NCBI RefSeq assembly: GCF_014643735.1 | Contig: NZ_BMKA01000004.1 | Location: 124,001 to 188,000 of the forward strand | Reading direction: 5' to 3' | From: Neptunicoccus cionae | GTDB lineage: Bacteria > Pseudomonadota > Alphaproteobacteria > Rhodobacterales > Rhodobacteraceae | DNA length: 64,000 nt | The notes under the pieces: model-generated | Seen by the model: the letters and a program-made list of their open reading frames with translations, nothing else | The model's database searches: none | What the model was told of the DNA's origin: nothing | Position numbers and translations under genes: made by a program | In this document: piece by piece, positions 17,339 to 26,698 of the stretch | Numbering within the stretch: position 1 is the first letter of the stretch | Layout of the letters: each line of letters starts with the position of its first letter

Positions 17339-18658
17339 TCAGCGGATGAGCCCCAACGCGCGGGGCAGAGCAAGCGTCAGGTCGGGCATCAGAATAAGCA
17401 GAACCAGCAGTGCGATTTGCACCAGCAGGAACGGCAAAATCGCAAGACTGAGCCGAAGATAATTCACCCCGCTGGCCGAGGAAATTACCATCAGGCACCC
17501 CCCGAACGGCGGAGAGATCAGGCCAAGTGTCAGGTTCAGACAACTCACCACCCCCACATGGACCGGATCGGCCCCGCCAGCGATTGCTGCGGGGATTAAA
17601 ACCGGCACCAAAAGCACCAGCGCCATCGAAACATCCATCACCATTCCGGCCGCGAACATAATGCCACTGGCGAGCAGAAAATAAGATGTGCTCGTCAGCC
17701 CCGCGCTTTGCACCAGAGAGGCAATTTGATCCGGCACCCGCAGGATGCCCATCAGATAACCAAACACGGCGGCGGCAAATAGGATCATAAAGATGGAACC
17801 GGTCAGCATCGCTGTGCGCTCTACCGACTGCGATGTCAGACGTGCCGTTTCCACCAAAGCACGGCGCGGGCCGTTCCGGTTCAGCAACGAATAGAAAAAC
17901 ACCAGAACTAAGGTGATTGCGACAGCGATTGCTGCGGCCTCTGTCGGGGTGACAACGCCGAACACGATACCCGCCACGATCGTCACAGGAATGAGCAGCG
18001 CCGGCAAAGCCCGCAACAATGTGGGGAAGACGGGTGGCAAGGCCTCACCCGTACCACCGGGGTGGTTTTCGCGTCGTGCCACCCAAAAGTTATAGGCAAA
18101 CAGAAACACCGCCATCAGCAGGCCGGGCACAATGCCACCCGCAAACAGGGCCGCTACCGAAACATTCATCAGCGCCCCGTAAAAGATAAACACGATACTT
18201 GGCGGGATAATCGGCCCAATCACGCAACTCGCCGCTGTCAGGGCCGCTGCGAAATCTGCCTTGTAACCCTTTTCGACCATTGCAGGCACCAGCGTGTTGG
18301 TGGTCGCCGCCGCATCCGCAACTGCCGAACCGGAAATCCCCGCAAGGAAAACACTGGATGCGATGTTCACATAGCCAAGCCCGCCCTTCAGACGCCCGAC
18401 CCCCAGCATCGCCAGATCAATCAGCACCCGCGTCACGCCGCCTTTGGTCATCGCCTCGCCCGCGAGAATAAATAAGGGCATCGCCAGAAAGGTAAAAACG
18501 TCGATCTGGCTGAAAATTCTCTGAGGAAGAATCCCGAGATATGCGCTATGATCTGTCAGCACAAAGGCCAGCACAGCAGCAGCACCTGCGATGTAGCTGA
18601 TAGCGACGCCCGAAAACACTGCGGCGAGCGCAAACAACAGTAAAATTATCCAACCCAT
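17339..18658 (-). CDS. TRAP transporter large permease (DctM family), system 2
   Basis: A 439-residue protein with about twelve membrane segments. Motifs include MPLFILAGEAMTKGGVTRVL, GISGSAVADAAATTNTLVPA and PIIPPSIVFIFYGALM. It is closely similar along its length to the system 3 DctM (MPLFILAGELMNRGGVTKSL, GISGSAVADAAALSNTLVPA). It is the first gene of the operon dctM-dctP-dctQ-OCD, with AAGGAG before the ATG, and is divergent from an XRE-cupin regulator. Confidence 0.94.
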   Translation of the reverse strand: MGWIILLLFALAAVFSGVAISYIAGAAAVLAFVLTDHSAYLGILPQRIFSQIDVFTFLAMPLFILAGEAMTKGGVTRVLIDLAMLGVGRLKGGLGYVNIASSVFLAGISGSAVADAAATTNTLVPAMVEKGYKADFAAALTAASCVIGPIIPPSIVFIFYGALMNVSVAALFAGGIVPGLLMAVFLFAYNFWVARRENHPGGTGEALPPVFPTLLRALPALLIPVTIVAGIVFGVVTPTEAAAIAVAITLVLVFFYSLLNRNGPRRALVETARLTSQSVERTAMLTGSIFMILFAAAVFGYLMGILRVPDQIASLVQSAGLTSTSYFLLASGIMFAAGMVMDVSMALVLLVPVLIPAAIAGGADPVHVGVVSCLNLTLGLISPPFGGCLMVISSASGVNYLRLSLAILPFLLVQIALLVLLILMPDLTLALPRALGLIR

Positions 18659-18687
18659 ATCAACTCCTTGATCCCAGAATGGTTTTA

Positions 18688-18720
18688 CGATAGGAAAAAT
18701 GTCAAGGAATTTTCTTATCG
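18688..18720. promoter_or_regulatory. inverted repeat operator between dctM2 and the XRE-cupin regulator
   Basis: Arms CGATAGGAAAA (18688-18698) and TTTTCTTATCG (18710-18720) are inverted with one mismatch and an 11-base spacer. The repeat fills the centre of the 71-base divergent promoter region, ending nine bases before the regulator start. It is the probable binding site of the XRE-cupin protein. A related TTTTCGTATACG element occurs upstream of the DauA-like gene at 23181. Confidence 0.65.
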
Positions 18721-18729
18721 GAAAAAATC

Positions 18730-19368
18730 ATGGCAACTGGCAAACCTGACATCCCCTTAGAAAACAAGCGCGCTGCTTTTGGTGCGATGGTCCAAAATCT
18801 GCGCCGCAGTCAGAACCTGACGCTTCAGCAGGTATCAGACGCAAGTGGGCTGGCGGTTTCTACGATTTCCAAAATCGAAAACTCGCACCTCTCGCCCACC
18901 TACGACGTGATGCTGAAGCTGGCACAGGGGCTTGGAACGGATATTGTCTCTATTCTGGACGGAGCATCGGCGCTTGAACCGAAACCCTCGCCGTTGGGGC
19001 GGTTGGCGGTTTGTCGCAAGAACGAACTGCCCGATCTTGACGCTGGGCATTACATGTTCAACCCGATTGCCACCCAGCTCAAAAACCGCCTGATTGACGC
19101 GACCTATGCCACGGTGCGCGCGCGGGAGTTTTCGGAATTCAAGGCACCGATCAGCCATGCCGGTGAAGAACTGGTTGTCGTTCTAAGCGGGGCCGTCGAT
19201 CTTTACACCGACCTTTACGAACCGATCCGTCTGAACACAGGGGACAGCGTCTATTATGATGCGGTCATGGCCCATTGCTATGTTTCAGTCAGCAAAGACG
19301 ACGCGGTGATCCTCAATATTGTTTCAGGTGCTTCAATGGATAAGGAATTTCTAAATGCTAAATCGTGA
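18730..19368 (+). CDS. XRE family regulator with C-terminal cupin domain (1)
   Basis: A 212-residue protein with an N-terminal HTH_3 domain (LQQVSDASGLAVSTISKIENSHLSPT, about residues 33-60) and a C-terminal cupin (HAGEELVVVLSGAVDLYTDL, about residues 139-200). Such regulators sense small metabolites through the cupin. It is a paralogue of the regulator at 22487-23107. It faces TRAP operon 2 across a palindromic operator and overlaps the amidase gene by 14 bases, so it likely controls both. Confidence 0.92.
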   Translation: MATGKPDIPLENKRAAFGAMVQNLRRSQNLTLQQVSDASGLAVSTISKIENSHLSPTYDVMLKLAQGLGTDIVSILDGASALEPKPSPLGRLAVCRKNELPDLDAGHYMFNPIATQLKNRLIDATYATVRAREFSEFKAPISHAGEELVVVLSGAVDLYTDLYEPIRLNTGDSVYYDAVMAHCYVSVSKDDAVILNIVSGASMDKEFLNAKS

Positions 19369-20767
19369 AGAGTGGGTCGCACAGGATCTGGTCGGGCTAA
19401 GTGCGCTTGCCGCAAAGGGCGATGTGTCCCGTCGTGAAATCCTGCAAACTGCAATCCGCGAGATTGAATCGCAAAACCAAGCGGTGAACGCGGTGGTGCT
19501 GACACGGTTTGAAGAGGCGCTTGACCAACTGGATAGGACCGAACAGGCGGACCGCTTTACGGGGATGCCGTATCTGATCAAGGATTTGCACGCGCCGGTT
19601 AAGGGGATGCCACTGTCTAATGGCAGCGAGAAATTTGTGGGCACCGAGATGGGGTTTGACTCCACCACTGTTTCAAGGCTGCGCAAGGCCGGTATCGCAC
19701 TGTTGGGGCGCACGGCCTCGCCCGAGTTTGGCTTGACGATCACCACAGAAAGCCGCGCTTGGGGGGCGACGCGAAATCCGTGGAACCTTGAACGCAGCGC
19801 AGGTGGATCATCGGGCGGCGCGGGGGCAGCCGTGGCCAGCGGCATGGTGCCCGCGGCCCACGCCACAGACAGCGCCGGATCAATTCGCATCCCCGCAGCC
19901 TTTAACGGTCTGGTCGGGCTGAAACCCACACGGGGCGTCAATGCCATCGGCCCCCATCGCGGTGATCCCAATTTCGGCATGAGCCACGAACACGCCGTCA
20001 GCCGGACTGTGCGCGACACGGCTGTGTTGCTGGACATTACAGCCGGACCGGATGCCGGTTGCCCCTACTTTACGCCTGCCCCCGAAGGCGGATTTGAAGC
20101 CCTGTGCAAGACAGCCCCTCCGCCGTTGCGAATTGGTTTTCTGACAGACCGGTTTGATGGAAAAGCCATTGATCCCGACAGCGCAGCAGCGGTTGCGAAT
20201 ACCGCAAAACTGCTGGCCGATCTTGGACATACAGTCGAAGAAGCCAGACCGGACTTCGACTTTGAGACCTTGACCGCCAATGCCTTCCGCCTCCTTGTCA
20301 GTTCGCTCGCCGGATTTTTCCCGCCGGAGTTTTGCGAAGGTCCGATGGAAGGGTTTGAACCTATGACCCGCAAGTCCATGCGATATGCAGCAAATGTCGG
20401 ACTGCACGAATACCTGCAACGGGCCGCAGTTGTTAACGCCGAAGTGCGCAAGATGTCCGCGTTTTTCGAAAGATACGACATTCTGATGACGGCCTCCACC
20501 AACGGCGCAGCACTTCCGCTAGGCGTGGCACATCTGGATCAGGACATCGAATTTGATGCTTTTGTTGATCTGGTTCTGGACAAAAGCCCGTTTTCGGTGC
20601 CGTTTAATGCCTCCGGCCAACCTGCGATCACGCTGCCGGTCCACCAGAGTGCGGAGGGTATGCCCATCGGTGTCCAACTGGTCAGCGCGTTCGGGCAAGA
20701 CGGCAAGTTGTTGCAACTCGCCGCGCAGATGGAAGCTGCGTCTGACTGGAAAACCCTCGCGCCGTAA
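19355..20767 (+). CDS. amidase signature family amidohydrolase
   Basis: A 470-residue amidase with the Ser-Ser-Lys triad: lysine in YLIKDLHAP (near residue 72), the glycine-serine stretch RSAGGSSGGAGAAVASG (near residues 148-163) and nucleophile region DSAGSIRIPAAFNGLVGLKP. These enzymes hydrolyse carboxamides to acid and ammonia. AAGGAA lies before the ATG, inside the 3' end of the regulator. Cytoplasmic, no signal peptide. Substrate unknown, but it is coupled to an amino-acid-related TRAP module. Confidence 0.92.
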   Translation: MLNREEWVAQDLVGLSALAAKGDVSRREILQTAIREIESQNQAVNAVVLTRFEEALDQLDRTEQADRFTGMPYLIKDLHAPVKGMPLSNGSEKFVGTEMGFDSTTVSRLRKAGIALLGRTASPEFGLTITTESRAWGATRNPWNLERSAGGSSGGAGAAVASGMVPAAHATDSAGSIRIPAAFNGLVGLKPTRGVNAIGPHRGDPNFGMSHEHAVSRTVRDTAVLLDITAGPDAGCPYFTPAPEGGFEALCKTAPPPLRIGFLTDRFDGKAIDPDSAAAVANTAKLLADLGHTVEEARPDFDFETLTANAFRLLVSSLAGFFPPEFCEGPMEGFEPMTRKSMRYAANVGLHEYLQRAAVVNAEVRKMSAFFERYDILMTASTNGAALPLGVAHLDQDIEFDAFVDLVLDKSPFSVPFNASGQPAITLPVHQSAEGMPIGVQLVSAFGQDGKLLQLAAQMEAASDWKTLAP

Positions 20768-20782
20768 CACCCGTTAAACACT

Positions 20783-20814
20783 GCCCCTGCCGGACCCTTG
20801 TGAAAGGCGGGGGC
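20783..20814 (+). terminator. possible weak terminator after the amidase
   Basis: GCCCCTGCC and GGCGGGGGC form a nine-pair stem (one G-T pair) with a 14-base loop. A short T/G-rich stretch follows, not a clean T-run, so termination may be incomplete and the MFS gene could be partly co-transcribed. Confidence 0.4.
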
Positions 20815-20863
20815 TTGTGGTTCGTTACGCGGGCCCGAGCCCAGCAAAGTAAGGTGGCGCCCC

Positions 20864-22078
20864 ATGACAGCTATAACCCGTCCGAAAACGCATCTCGCCG
20901 TTCTGATTATTTTGGGGATCACCCATCTGTTGAATGATCTGATGCAGTCGCTTATTCCGGCGTCCTATCCGATCCTGAAAGCCGCCTATGGGCTGGATTT
21001 CACCCAAATCGGCATGATCACTCTGACGTTTCAGGTGGCGGGCGCGATGCTGCAGCCAGTGATCGGGATGATCACGGACAAACACCCCGCGCCTTATTCA
21101 CCGGTCGTGGGGATGATGTTCACGCTGTCGGGGCTGGTGTGTCTTGCCTATGCGCCAAGCTATGGCACGATACTGGTATCAGTGGCGCTGATCGGGATCG
21201 GATCGTCTATCTTTCACCCCGAAGCCACGCGCATGGCGCGCTACGCATCTGGCGGGCGGCACGGATTTGCACAGGGTATCTTTCAGGTGGGCGGTCAGGC
21301 GGGTGGTGCGCTTGGCCCCGTGCTCGCCGCTTTGATCATCGTGCCTTGGGGTCAGCCGAGCCTTGCGGGGTTTGCCGTGCTCGCGCTGATGGCGATGATG
21401 TTGCTGACATGGATCGGCAGCAAACAACGCAGCATCAGCGCAGAGTTCTTCCGCCTGCGCGCAGCGGTTAATGGCGGCGGCGATGCCACAGATGCACCAC
21501 GCCACGCCCCATTAACGATCGGAATCGGTCTGTTTGTACTGACCTTTCTTATGTTTACCAAGAACACCTATAACGAGAGTTTCCGCTCCTATTATACGTT
21601 CTACCTGATTGAGGAATTCGGCCTGTCCATTCCATCCGCCCAGATCATGCTGTTCATTTTTCTGCTGGCTGCTGCCTTTGGCGTGCTGATTGGTGGAATT
21701 GTCGGTGACAGGATCGGGCGGTACCGGATCATCTGGATTTCCGTCCTTGGTCCGCTGCCGTTCACCTTGATCCTGCCCTATGCAGACCTGTTTTGGACCG
21801 GCGTTCTAACGGTCGTCATCAACCTGATCATGGCCAGCGCCTTTGCCTCAATTTTGATCTACGCGATAGACCTGTTGCCCAACCGGATCGGAATGATCGG
21901 CGGTTTGTTTTACGGGCTGAACTTTGGATTGGGGGGCATCGCGGCAGCTATGCTTGGGGGGCTGGCGGACAGTTACGGGGTGGATTCGGTCTATTTGTTC
22001 TGTTCCTTCCTGCCCCTTGCCGGACTGGCAACGTGGTTCCTGCCACGGCTGAATGACGGCAAGGGACGCACCACTTAA
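20864..22078 (+). CDS. MFS transporter, fosmidomycin-resistance (Fsr)-like
   Basis: A 404-residue protein with twelve hydrophobic segments. The start HLLNDLMQSLIPASYPILK and the segment GIGSSIFHPEATRMARYASG are characteristic of Fsr-type carriers, which usually export small molecules. It lies between the amidase and RidA genes and may export a product or toxic intermediate of the pathway. Direction and substrate are not visible. Confidence 0.85.
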   Translation: MTAITRPKTHLAVLIILGITHLLNDLMQSLIPASYPILKAAYGLDFTQIGMITLTFQVAGAMLQPVIGMITDKHPAPYSPVVGMMFTLSGLVCLAYAPSYGTILVSVALIGIGSSIFHPEATRMARYASGGRHGFAQGIFQVGGQAGGALGPVLAALIIVPWGQPSLAGFAVLALMAMMLLTWIGSKQRSISAEFFRLRAAVNGGGDATDAPRHAPLTIGIGLFVLTFLMFTKNTYNESFRSYYTFYLIEEFGLSIPSAQIMLFIFLLAAAFGVLIGGIVGDRIGRYRIIWISVLGPLPFTLILPYADLFWTGVLTVVINLIMASAFASILIYAIDLLPNRIGMIGGLFYGLNFGLGGIAAAMLGGLADSYGVDSVYLFCSFLPLAGLATWFLPRLNDGKGRTT

Positions 22079-22109
22079 ACCTTCAATCAACACCAAAGAG
22101 GAGACTACC

Positions 22110-22499
22110 ATGCCAATCGAAACTATCGGCGGCGCTGTGAAACTGCCGGACGGAACACCGGTTCCTTTGTCCAAAGCCGTCAAGGTCGGCGACCTGTTGA
22201 TGCTGTCAGGCCAGCTTGGCTTTGGCGCAGACGGACGCATTGTGGAAGGCGGGATCGAGGCCCAGACCAAACAATGTATCGAGAACGCCAAGGCGGTTCT
22301 GGCGGAGGCCGGGTCGGATTTGTCGCAAGTGGTGAAAGCGTCGATCTGGTTAACTGACACAGCGGATTTTGCCGCGTTCAACCGCGCCTACGGTGAATAC
22401 TTCCCGTCCCATCCCCCTGCCCGATCTGCCGTCTGTTCAGGGCTGATGGTTCCCGGCGCCGTGGTAGAGATTGAATTCATCGCCCATCAACCGGACTGA
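22110..22499 (+). CDS. RidA family enamine/imine deaminase
   Basis: A 129-residue RidA/YjgF protein. The conserved C-terminal motif HPPARSAVCSGL contains the active-site arginine and VVEIEFIA the conserved glutamate. RidA proteins hydrolyse reactive imines made by PLP enzymes or amino acid oxidases. AAGAGGAG precedes the ATG at 22110, making the longer frame unlikely. It sits next to a D-amino acid dehydrogenase-like gene whose product would be an imine. It converges with the second XRE-cupin regulator, overlapping its 3' end by 13 bases. Confidence 0.92.
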   Translation: MPIETIGGAVKLPDGTPVPLSKAVKVGDLLMLSGQLGFGADGRIVEGGIEAQTKQCIENAKAVLAEAGSDLSQVVKASIWLTDTADFAAFNRAYGEYFPSHPPARSAVCSGLMVPGAVVEIEFIAHQPD

Positions 22500-23107
22500 T
22501 CAGAAACCTGTTCGTCACCGACCTGTAGGCGTTGGGGTTCTGTGCAAATGCAGAAAACCTCGGCGTCCTGCCCACCGGTGTTCAGATAGGCGTGTCCCAT
22601 GGTGCTATCGAGATAGATGCTTTCGCCGGCTTTCAGTGTGACGGGCGCATAGAACTCTGAATGGACCTCTATTTCGCCTGCAATCACCACAAGGAATTCT
22701 TCGCCGCCATGCTGCTCCAAAGGACCAAAATCCGCCAGAGAAGAAGCCTTGATCGTCGCGTGAATCGGCATCATCCGCTTGTTCGTAAGGTCCGAACACA
22801 GGTAGCGGTATTCATAGTTCGGCGTATCAATTACCACCCCGTCGCCCACGCGGGACGGAGAAAACCGGCTGTTCGGCACTTGTATCGCACCGGCGCTGTC
22901 GTCCTCTCCGATCAGCTGCCCGACAGTCAGCTCCAACCCGTCGGCAAGGCGCAACAGTTTGTCGAGCGTTGGAGACAGCGCCCCGTTTTCAATCTTTGAA
23001 ATGGTCGAAACCGAAACGCCAGAGAGCTTTGCAAGACCATTCAGCGTCAACTGCCGGGCTTTGCGCAAGTGTCTGAGCCGTGATCCCAAATCATCTGGTG
23101 CAGCCAT
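22487..23107 (-). CDS. XRE family regulator with C-terminal cupin domain (2)
   Basis: A 206-residue protein with HTH region LNGLAKLSGVSVSTISKIENGALSPT and cupin HGGEEFLVVIAGEIEVHSEF. Domain order, length and motifs match the regulator at 18730, so the two are paralogues. It is transcribed away from the DauA-like/TRAP 3 operon across a 160-base AT-rich region and probably controls that operon. Confidence 0.92.
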   Translation of the reverse strand: MAAPDDLGSRLRHLRKARQLTLNGLAKLSGVSVSTISKIENGALSPTLDKLLRLADGLELTVGQLIGEDDSAGAIQVPNSRFSPSRVGDGVVIDTPNYEYRYLCSDLTNKRMMPIHATIKASSLADFGPLEQHGGEEFLVVIAGEIEVHSEFYAPVTLKAGESIYLDSTMGHAYLNTGGQDAEVFCICTEPQRLQVGDEQVSDQSG

Positions 23108-23180
23108 GGAGATAATCCCTCTGATCGGGCGGAGTGGATGGTCATAAAACTATAACGAGATTTCCGGAAAAGGGAAGTAG

Positions 23181-23196
23181 TTTTCGTATACGATAA
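23181..23196. promoter_or_regulatory. operator-like element upstream of the DauA-like operon
   Basis: TTTTCGTATACGATAA includes the palindrome CGTATACG and resembles the TTTTCTTATCG arm of the operator at 18688-18720, differing by one inserted base. A second palindrome, TTTCCGGAAA, lies at 23161-23170. Either could bind the XRE-cupin regulator. Confidence 0.45.
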
Positions 23197-23268
23197 TTTT
23201 TAGTTGCTTTTTGAAAATCTGCGGATAGCCTGAGATCCGTGGGAATCGCCACGAAAGGGCAAGTGTTT

Positions 23269-24411
23269 ATGTCACAAACTACCATGACAGCCGATGTGAT
23301 CGTCATTGGCGCCGGTATCGCCGGAGCCTCGGTCGCGGCCAATCTGTCCGAAAGCTGCACCGTTTTGCTGGCTGAAATGGAATCCCAACCGGGCTATCAC
23401 ACCACGGGCCGCTCTGCTGCGGTGTTCGCGCCAAGTTACGGACCGGAAGGGGTGCGTGCGCTGACACGGGCGTCCCGCGGGTTTTACGATGCACCGCCAG
23501 AAGGGTTCTGTGATGCGCCGCTGCTGACGCCGCGTGAAATCCTGATGATTGCGCGGGAAGATCAAGCTGCGGCCCTTGACGCGCTAATCGAAACCGCGTC
23601 CCGTGACACTGCCGTTGAACGGCTTGATGCGGCAGGCTTGCAGGACCATCAACCGCTGCTGCGCGCTGGCTATGCAAATGCAGGGATGCTTGATCGGGGC
23701 GGGCAGGACATTGACGTGGCCGCGCTGCACCAAGGGTATCTGCGCCAGTTCAAATCCCGTGGCGGCACCTTGTTGCGGGATGCCGAGGTTATTTCCCTTC
23801 AGCATGACGCCACCGGCTGGTCGGTCGACACGAAAGCGGGCACATTGAAGGCGCCAGTGGTGGTGAATGCGGCCGGAGCATGGGCGGACCAGATCGGCGC
23901 GCTGGCCGAAGCCGAGGCCATCGGGCTAAAGCCGAAACGCCGCACTGCGATGATGGTGCAAGAGCCTGCCGGCTTCACCCGTCGCGATGCGCCCATCACC
24001 ATCGATATCGAAGAACAGTTTTACCTGAAACCCGATGCCGGACGGCTGCTGTTATCCCCCGCGGATGAAACGCCAAGCGATCCTTGTGATGCGCAGCCGG
24101 ACGAAATGGACGTGGCGATCTGTGCAGACCGGATCATGAAAGCCTTTGATCTGGACATCCGCCGGATTGAAACCAAATGGGCCGGATTGCGCAGCTTTGT
24201 GGCGGACAAGGAACCCGTCATCGGGTTTTCCACCACGGCGCAGGGTTTCTTTTGGATGGCGGGGCAAGGTGGATATGGTATTCAGACCGCCCCCGCCGCC
24301 GGTCGTCTGGCAAGCGCGCTTGTCCAAGGAAAGCCGGTGCCAAGCGATCTGATAGATCACGGATTTGATCAAGCGCGCGTGTCCCCCGAACGCAAAGGGT
24401 TGGTCGCATGA
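23269..24411 (+). CDS. D-amino acid dehydrogenase, DauA (D-arginine dehydrogenase)-like FAD enzyme
   Basis: A 380-residue flavoprotein of the DAO family. The FAD motif is VIVIGAGIAGASVAANL. Several stretches recall Pseudomonas DauA: QPGYHTTGRSAAVFA, QDIDVAALHQGYLR, LKPKRRTAMM, WAGLRSFVADKEPVIGF and GFFWMAGQGGYGIQT. DauA oxidises D-arginine and other D-amino acids to imino acids. The start at 23269 follows GAAAGG; an ATG-like start 30 bases earlier is possible. It overlaps dctM3 by four bases. The exact D-amino acid is not known. Confidence 0.85.
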   Translation: MSQTTMTADVIVIGAGIAGASVAANLSESCTVLLAEMESQPGYHTTGRSAAVFAPSYGPEGVRALTRASRGFYDAPPEGFCDAPLLTPREILMIAREDQAAALDALIETASRDTAVERLDAAGLQDHQPLLRAGYANAGMLDRGGQDIDVAALHQGYLRQFKSRGGTLLRDAEVISLQHDATGWSVDTKAGTLKAPVVVNAAGAWADQIGALAEAEAIGLKPKRRTAMMVQEPAGFTRRDAPITIDIEEQFYLKPDAGRLLLSPADETPSDPCDAQPDEMDVAICADRIMKAFDLDIRRIETKWAGLRSFVADKEPVIGFSTTAQGFFWMAGQGGYGIQTAPAAGRLASALVQGKPVPSDLIDHGFDQARVSPERKGLVA

Positions 24412-25691
24412 TCTGGATCGTCCCCCTTATCGCCGCCGCCTTGCTGGCCTCTGGTCTGGCGCTGGCTTATGTGATCGGGGGGGCCGCTGCGCTGACGTTT
24501 ATTCTGTCAGATAACTCTCGCTATCTGGCGGTTCTGCCCCAGAAGGTTTTCTCCCAGATCAGCATTTTCTCCTTGCTTGCCATGCCGCTGTTCATCCTCG
24601 CCGGAGAGCTGATGAACCGTGGGGGCGTTACCAAATCCCTGATCGACCTGTCTATGGCATTGATCGGGCGGCTGCGCGGCGGGCTTGGGCATGTGAACAT
24701 CATGACATCCGTGTTTTTCGCCGGCATCTCCGGTTCAGCCGTGGCGGACGCGGCAGCGCTGTCCAACACGCTGGTGCCTGCCATGCGGGAACGGGGCTAC
24801 AGCGCGGAATATGCGGGGGCGATCACGGCAGCTTCGTCGATTATCGGCCCGATTGTACCCCCTTCAATTATCCTCATTTTCTATGGCGCCTTGATGCAGA
24901 CATCCGTTGCCGCGCTGTTCGTGGCCGGTATCCTGCCCGGACTGCTGCTGGCTGCTGTTCTGTTTGCGGTGAACGCATGGTTTGCATGGCGCGAGGATCA
25001 CCCCCGCGTCGAAAAAGGCGATGCCCCTGCCCTGCTGCCTGCTATCTTCAAAGCCCTGCCTGCCCTGTGCCTGCCCATCATCATCGTGGGTGGCATCGTG
25101 CTAGGCTGGATGACACCAACAGAAGCCGCTGCCGTGGCCGTGTTTGCAGCCGTCATCGCCGCTTTCTTCTATACGCCGCTGTCCCTGACCGATCTGTGGG
25201 AGAGCTTTACCCGCACCGCCATTCTGACAGGGTCAATCTTTATGATCCTCTGCGCTGTTGCGGCTTTCGGTCATCTGGCCGCGCTGGAGCGCATCCCCCA
25301 AGCCATCGCAGGTCTGGTGGAACAGATGGGACTGGGGCCGGTCGGGTTTCTGCTGGTGATGAACCTGATCTTCATCATTGCCGGAATGATCATGGATGTT
25401 CCCGTAGCACTGGCTTTGCTGGTGCCGCTGCTAGCACCTGTTGCGCTCGCCAACGGGGCGGACCCTGTGCATCTGGGGATTGTGATCTGCTTTAACCTTT
25501 GCATCGGGCTGGTGTCACCGCCTTTGGGGGGATGTCTGCTGATCGTGTCCACCGTCACCGGTGTGGACTACTGGAAGCTCGCCCGCGCGGTTATCCCCTT
25601 TATTGTCGCCGAAGTAATTGCACTTGGAATACTGGTCTTTACGCCGGAAATCAGCCTCTGGCTGCCCCGGACGCTGGGCTTGTGGAAATAA
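24408..25691 (+). CDS. TRAP transporter large permease (DctM family), system 3
   Basis: A 427-residue twelve-segment membrane protein, a clear paralogue of the system 2 permease at 17339 (shared GISGSAVADAAA and NTLVPAM segments, SIIGPIVPPSIILIFYGALM here). It is coupled to the DauA-like gene (ATGA overlap) and leads into dctP3 and dctQ3, giving the same M-P-Q order as system 2. Confidence 0.94.
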   Translation: MIWIVPLIAAALLASGLALAYVIGGAAALTFILSDNSRYLAVLPQKVFSQISIFSLLAMPLFILAGELMNRGGVTKSLIDLSMALIGRLRGGLGHVNIMTSVFFAGISGSAVADAAALSNTLVPAMRERGYSAEYAGAITAASSIIGPIVPPSIILIFYGALMQTSVAALFVAGILPGLLLAAVLFAVNAWFAWREDHPRVEKGDAPALLPAIFKALPALCLPIIIVGGIVLGWMTPTEAAAVAVFAAVIAAFFYTPLSLTDLWESFTRTAILTGSIFMILCAVAAFGHLAALERIPQAIAGLVEQMGLGPVGFLLVMNLIFIIAGMIMDVPVALALLVPLLAPVALANGADPVHLGIVICFNLCIGLVSPPLGGCLLIVSTVTGVDYWKLARAVIPFIVAEVIALGILVFTPEISLWLPRTLGLWK

Positions 25692-25723
25692 AATCAATCA
25701 ACTTAACAGGGAAGGAAAATACA

Positions 25724-26695
25724 ATGAAACTGACAAAGATCCTGACGGCCTCTGCCGTTGCACTAAGCTTTGCGATGCCCGCTACGGCAGAAGTCAAAAT
25801 CGCGCTGGACAGCCCGCCTGATTTGGAAAAATCCGGCACATATGTCTGGGCCCACACCTTTGGCAAACACCTGAACGCCAACGGCATAGAAGCCGCAGAA
25901 TACGAGCGCAACTCTTTGGGTGAAGAAGCAGAGCGGCTGGATCAGGTCAGTCAGGGGCTGCTCGAAGTGTCCATGTCGGACGCCAAATCCGCCGGCACGC
26001 TTGATTCCACCATTTTTGGTTCGATGATGCCCTATTTCTTTGACGATATGGACCAACTGGACACTGCCCTTGATGAAGGCGGTATGCTGGCCAAGATCAA
26101 CGAAGGCACAACGCCAAAGGGCGTGCGGGTGCTTGATCTGGTGATGACCGGCACACCCACCGGCATTTTTACCACCGAAGTTCCAATCCGCAAGTTTGAA
26201 GACATGCAAGGCGTGCGGATGCGCGCACTCGACGAGGTGCAGATCAACACGTTTGAACAATGGGGATCCAAAGGCACGATCGTTTCATGGTCCGAGGTGC
26301 CAAATGCGCTGCAAACCGGCGTTGCGGGTGGTTACGTCAACCCTGCCTTTGTACCGCTGACCTACGGACACACGGCTTTCATAAAGTATTTCACCAACGC
26401 AGAGATGAGCCCTTCTGTCCGCGTCGCCATTGCGTCCGAAGACTGGTATCAATCCCTTACGGATGAAGAACGCGCAACGGTACAAGACGCCGTAGATGCG
26501 GCCCATAAAGCCAACCGCGAACTGGTGTCCGACGATGCCGAAGTGCTGAAGCAACTGGAAGAAGCGGGCATCGAAGTGATTGAGCTGACCTCTGAAGAGC
26601 GTGGCAAATTCCGCGCGGCAAGCCAGCCGCTGTACGAGTCGACCAAAATGCCCGAAGGCGGCTTGGAAGCCTGGAACACAGCGGTCGGGCGCTAA
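25724..26695 (+). CDS. TRAP transporter substrate-binding protein (DctP family), system 3
   Basis: A 323-residue periplasmic protein with signal peptide MKLTKILTASAVALSFAMPA. Ligand-site features include MRALDEVQINTFEQWG and GVAGGYVNPAFVPLTYGHT. A strong AGGGAAGGA precedes the ATG at 25724; the longer frame overlaps dctM3 and is not used. It is paralogous to the system 2 binding protein. Lying between a D-amino acid dehydrogenase and deacylases, its ligand may be an amino acid derivative. Confidence 0.94.
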   Translation: MKLTKILTASAVALSFAMPATAEVKIALDSPPDLEKSGTYVWAHTFGKHLNANGIEAAEYERNSLGEEAERLDQVSQGLLEVSMSDAKSAGTLDSTIFGSMMPYFFDDMDQLDTALDEGGMLAKINEGTTPKGVRVLDLVMTGTPTGIFTTEVPIRKFEDMQGVRMRALDEVQINTFEQWGSKGTIVSWSEVPNALQTGVAGGYVNPAFVPLTYGHTAFIKYFTNAEMSPSVRVAIASEDWYQSLTDEERATVQDAVDAAHKANRELVSDDAEVLKQLEEAGIEVIELTSEERGKFRAASQPLYESTKMPEGGLEAWNTAVGR

Positions 26696-26698
26696 AAG

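Noticed and set aside
20783-20814. Hairpin as a strong intrinsic terminator
   Set aside because: No T-run follows and the loop is long, so it is recorded only as weak.
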